DNA from: Persephonella sp.
GTDB taxonomy: Bacteria; Aquificota; Aquificia; Aquificales; Hydrogenothermaceae
DNA length: 5,915 bases
Assembly: GCA_027058925.1 (NCBI GenBank)
Contig: JALTAS010000014.1
Span: 1 to 5,915, forward strand
Reading direction: 5' to 3'
A program made the position numbers and the translations under genes. Below are positions 5,244 to 5,915 of this stretch, one piece after another. The notes below the pieces were generated by a model. It had not been told where the DNA came from, ran no database searches, and was given only the letters and a program-made list of their open reading frames with translations. Numbering within the stretch: position 1 is the first letter of the stretch; every line of letters begins with the position of its first letter.

Positions 5244-5666
5244 ATAGGATTCGGACCACACTTGATGGTTGATGGTTACAATGCAAATTATGAAGTCCTT
5301 GCAAGTGTAGAGGCGGTAACCGAATTCTTGGATATGCTTCCAAGAGAAATAAATATGACCAAGATAATGCCTCCTTATGTATTCAAATACGACGGCGGTG
5401 ATAAACCTGAAGACTGGGGAGTTTCCGGATTTGTTATCATAGCAGAAAGCCATATAAGTGTTCACACATTTCCTGAAAAGGGATACTTTTCAATAGATAT
5501 CTTTTCATGCAATGATTTTGATATAAACAGGGCTATAGAGATCATCAAAGACTATTTTGGAACAGACAGGCTTGAGATAAGAACTACAAACAGGGGAACA
5601 GAATTCCCAAGAGATATAAGAATAGCGACATCCATAACAGACGTTCAGAGAAATAGACTTATTTAG
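5241..5666 (+). CDS. speD: S-adenosylmethionine decarboxylase proenzyme (pyruvoyl-dependent, prokaryotic type)
   Basis: The enzyme decarboxylates S-adenosylmethionine to the aminopropyl donor for spermidine and related polyamines. It is made as a proenzyme that cleaves itself, turning a serine into the pyruvoyl cofactor. The 141-residue product contains the processing site [23 protein letters not shown]. Ser70 is the predicted cleavage serine (cleavage after Glu69), His75 the processing histidine and Cys90 the catalytic acid, each offset by 7 from T. maritima Ser63, His68 and Cys83. The N-terminus reads GFGPHLMVD rather than the GRHxxxE seen in the Thermotoga-type enzyme, and the protein is slightly longer, placing it in the GPHL / [12 protein letters not shown] subgroup. 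It is known as speH in some annotation schemes. It starts at TTG and ends in a compact terminator. Some members of this superfamily have changed substrate to arginine or ornithine, so the substrate is likely but not certain. Confidence 0.92.
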   Translation: MIGFGPHLMVDGYNANYEVLASVEAVTEFLDMLPREINMTKIMPPYVFKYDGGDKPEDWGVSGFVIIAESHISVHTFPEKGYFSIDIFSCNDFDINRAIEIIKDYFGTDRLEIRTTNRGTEFPRDIRIATSITDVQRNRLI

Positions 5667-5685
5667 GGGATCATTTCCCCTTTTT
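5665..5685 (+). terminator. Very compact intrinsic terminator at the speD/cytochrome junction
   Basis: AGGGGA (5665-5670) pairs with TCCCCT (5676-5681) around a 5-nt loop, followed by TTTT and C, a minimal rho-independent terminator for speD. The stem begins within the speD TAG stop codon (5664-5666), and its loop contains the stop codon of the convergent cytochrome gene (5671-5673). On the minus strand no T-run follows. Confidence 0.7.
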
Positions 5686-5915
5686 CTGTTGTTTTGGTGG
5701 TTCTAAATTAGCTATGTAATCAACAATAACCTTCATCTCATCCTCTTTTATCTGGGGGTGGGAAGGCATTTTCATATCAAGGAAATTAAACCACTTTCCT
5801 TTACTTCCTTTTCTGATTGTATTGTACAGGTATTTTTTTAAGGCTTCCTTATCCCCATTAAACTCCTTAAGATATTTTTCTTTAACCATATAAAAAGCAG
5901 GCCCAGCCACTATAC
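5671..5915 (-). CDS. C-terminal part of a small class I c-type cytochrome (partial, 5' end outside the window)
   Basis: The visible 81 codons match the post-heme part of a small monoheme cytochrome c. VAGPAFYMVKEKY is the segment that normally follows the CxxCH heme site (compare GPAF/GPAY...VAxKY in cytochrome c-551/552). Then come a Lys-rich middle, a Met-Pro pair in MKMPSHP that supplies the likely axial methionine (codon 5769-5767), and a final helix DEMKVIVDYIANL before a short basic tail. The CxxCH motif and signal peptide must lie beyond 5915. A GTG at 5910 could be read as a start but would leave no heme site, and the frame is open to the edge, so this is a truncated view. The protein would be a periplasmic electron carrier. 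It is convergent with speD, with only 4 bp between stop codons. Confidence 0.85.
   Translation of the reverse strand, partial: IVAGPAFYMVKEKYLKEFNGDKEALKKYLYNTIRKGSKGKWFNFLDMKMPSHPQIKEDEMKVIVDYIANLEPPKQQKKGK

Noticed and set aside
5282..5296. Third GCAAAT operator-like match (TGCAAATTATGAAG) near the start of speD
   Set aside because: Only the left half-site matches, the right arm fails, and it lies in coding sequence; single half-sites such as ATTTGCA near 2227 in metE also occur by chance.
5199..5465. Minus-strand open frame antisense to speD
   Set aside because: It covers the speD catalytic region and promoter; no motif or ribosome site supports it.
5908..5910. GTG at 5910 as the start of the cytochrome gene
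   Set aside because: The frame stays open to the window edge and the residues around it are internal to the cytochrome c fold, just after the missing heme-binding motif.

Overview
This is a compact, AT-rich bacterial segment with short intergenic spaces, strong AGGAGG-type ribosome sites, two TTG starts and Lys/Glu-rich proteins. Together with the gene content (cobalamin-independent MetE, prokaryotic pyruvoyl AdoMet decarboxylase, a small c-type cytochrome) this suggests a thermophilic, respiring bacterium. A Hydrogenothermaceae-like member of the Aquificota is my best guess, but that is an inference from style and content; no marker in the window proves it.

Layout. A leftward operon occupies 997 to 1: a Fur/PerR-superfamily regulator (587-997), the tRNA adenosine deaminase tadA overlapping it by 16 bp (90-602), and the start of an exported or membrane-anchored protein overlapping tadA by 50 bp (1-139, cut by the window edge). 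Divergent from it, metE (1143-3437) encodes a complete zinc-dependent, cobalamin-independent methionine synthase. The ~145-bp space between them holds two near-identical Fur-box-like sites (1067-1086 and 1109-1128) with dyad centres 42 bp apart. They are placed to cover the -35 regions of both divergent promoters and the likely metE transcription start. A hairpin terminator follows metE.

From 5069 leftward to 3514 is a two-gene unit: a 64-residue four-cysteine zinc-ribbon-like protein and a 445-residue APC-family amino acid permease with a TTG start. Divergent from it is the AdoMet decarboxylase gene speD (5241-5666, TTG start), ending in a very compact terminator that overlaps its own stop codon and the stop codon of a convergent cytochrome c gene (5671 to the window end, 5' part missing).

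How the genes fit together. MetE makes methionine, the precursor of S-adenosylmethionine; SpeD decarboxylates S-adenosylmethionine for spermidine-type polyamines; the permease may move an amino acid or amine. The most unusual part is the control of metE. The adjacent Fur-type regulator keeps both structural CxxC pairs and a normal recognition helix, but has none of the histidines and acidic residues that form the sensory metal site in PerR and Fur. It sits beside paired boxes with the Fur 6-6-1-6 architecture built from the hexamer GCAAAT. This is a candidate non-canonical Fur-family switch for methionine synthesis.
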